Shown here piece by piece: positions 13,586 through 13,824 of a DNA stretch of 13,824 nucleotides. The notes beneath the pieces were generated by a model. That model saw nothing but the letters and a program-made list of their open reading frames with translations. It did not search any database and was not told the DNA's origin. Location of the stretch: contig DUTL01000288.1 in NCBI GenBank assembly GCA_012842105.1, positions 1 to 13,824 of the forward strand. The letters run 5' to 3'. The translations under genes and the position numbers were made by a program. Position 1 is the first letter of the stretch. Every line of letters begins with the position of its first letter. The DNA is from Candidatus Fermentithermobacillaceae bacterium. Lineage in GTDB: Bacteria; Bacillota; Sulfobacillia; Fermentithermobacillales; Fermentithermobacillaceae.

Positions 13586-13824
13586 CCATACAGGCCCCTC
13601 TGTAGGCTGTATGATTTTCGAGCTGCTGTATGAAAAAAACTACAGTTTCTCAGAATACCTGTATGATTTTCAGTCCGCTTTTCGGAAAACTGTATGAATT
13701 CCATACAGGCCCCGCCGTAGGCTGTATGATTTTCGAGCTGCTGTATGAAAAAACTACAGTTTCTCAGAATACCTGTATGATTTTCAGTCCGCTTTTCGGA
13801 AAGCTGTATGAATTCCATACAGGC
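13586..13824. repeat. Tandem array of 114-115 bp units, two copies plus the start of a third
   Basis: Copies run 13586-13700 (115 bases) and 13701-13814 (114 bases). A third starts at 13815 and is cut by the window end. The two full copies differ by three substitutions and one A in an A-run, so they are about 97% identical. Each unit holds four CTGTATGA octamers, two in the longer form CTGTATGATTTTC. It also holds inverted CATACAG that can pair as CATACAGGCC with GGCTGTATG, or as CTGTATG-AATTC-CATACAG. Smaller inverted repeats AAACT-AC-AGTTT and TCCG-CTTTT-CGGA are also present. Frames across it have no ribosome binding site and are unlikely to be coding. Confidence 0.93.

Noticed and set aside
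13489..13818. Minus-strand frame with repeated peptide ENHTGILRNCSFF
   Set aside because: It is a by-product of the 115-bp tandem array, starts without a ribosome binding site and ends inside the DUF523 gene; the repeat unit is not a multiple of three in one copy.
13586..13824. CRISPR array
   Set aside because: The whole 115-bp unit repeats including the would-be spacers; there is no constant repeat separated by unique spacers of fixed size, and no cas gene.

Overview
The window reads as chromosomal DNA of an anaerobic, low-to-moderate G+C Firmicute of the Clostridia type. The evidence is a PyrR-controlled pyr operon, a T-box in front of ileS, strong GGAGG-type ribosome binding sites, a DUF3048 lipoprotein, a DacF-like D,D-carboxypeptidase and a meso-diaminopimelate dehydrogenase. 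No phage, transposase or CRISPR is visible, and I cannot name the species.

Left block, minus strand, transcribed from about 8500 down to 1. A patatin-like hydrolase (7588-8502) is followed by a 57-residue membrane protein (7345-7518). Next come a gene-free stretch with degenerate repeats (6955-7344), tRNA-Leu(GAG) (6870-6954) and a complete ileucyl T-box leader driving ileS (3270-6395). The pyrimidine operon follows: promoter, PyrR-binding hairpin, 7-codon leader ORF and terminator, then pyrR, pyrB, pyrC and the start of pyrK at the window edge. pyrB/pyrC and pyrC/pyrK overlap by 1 and 4 bases, so these genes are one translationally coupled unit. PyrB makes carbamoyl aspartate, PyrC closes the ring, and PyrK would supply electrons to the dihydroorotate dehydrogenase expected just outside the window.

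Right block. Two plus-strand genes follow, a DUF3048 lipoprotein (8650-9729) and ddh (9861-10748), which ends at a strong hairpin. Then comes a minus-strand pair, dacF (11854-13074) followed by arcC (10888-11826). Divergent from dacF is a DUF523 (TudS-like) gene (13124-13582). The window closes in a tandem array of 114-115 bp units that continues past the edge.

The most interesting points are: (1) a pyr leader in which the PyrR-binding hairpin overlaps the Shine-Dalgarno of a tiny ORF that itself runs through the 5' arm of the terminator, suggesting translation-coupled attenuation; (2) an isoleucyl-tRNA synthetase whose HIGH signature reads G-I-H-H, the swap linked to mupirocin hyper-resistance in type 2 enzymes; (3) the structured 115-bp tandem array and a separate family of about 52-nt degenerate repeats. 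No wholly new multi-gene system was found.
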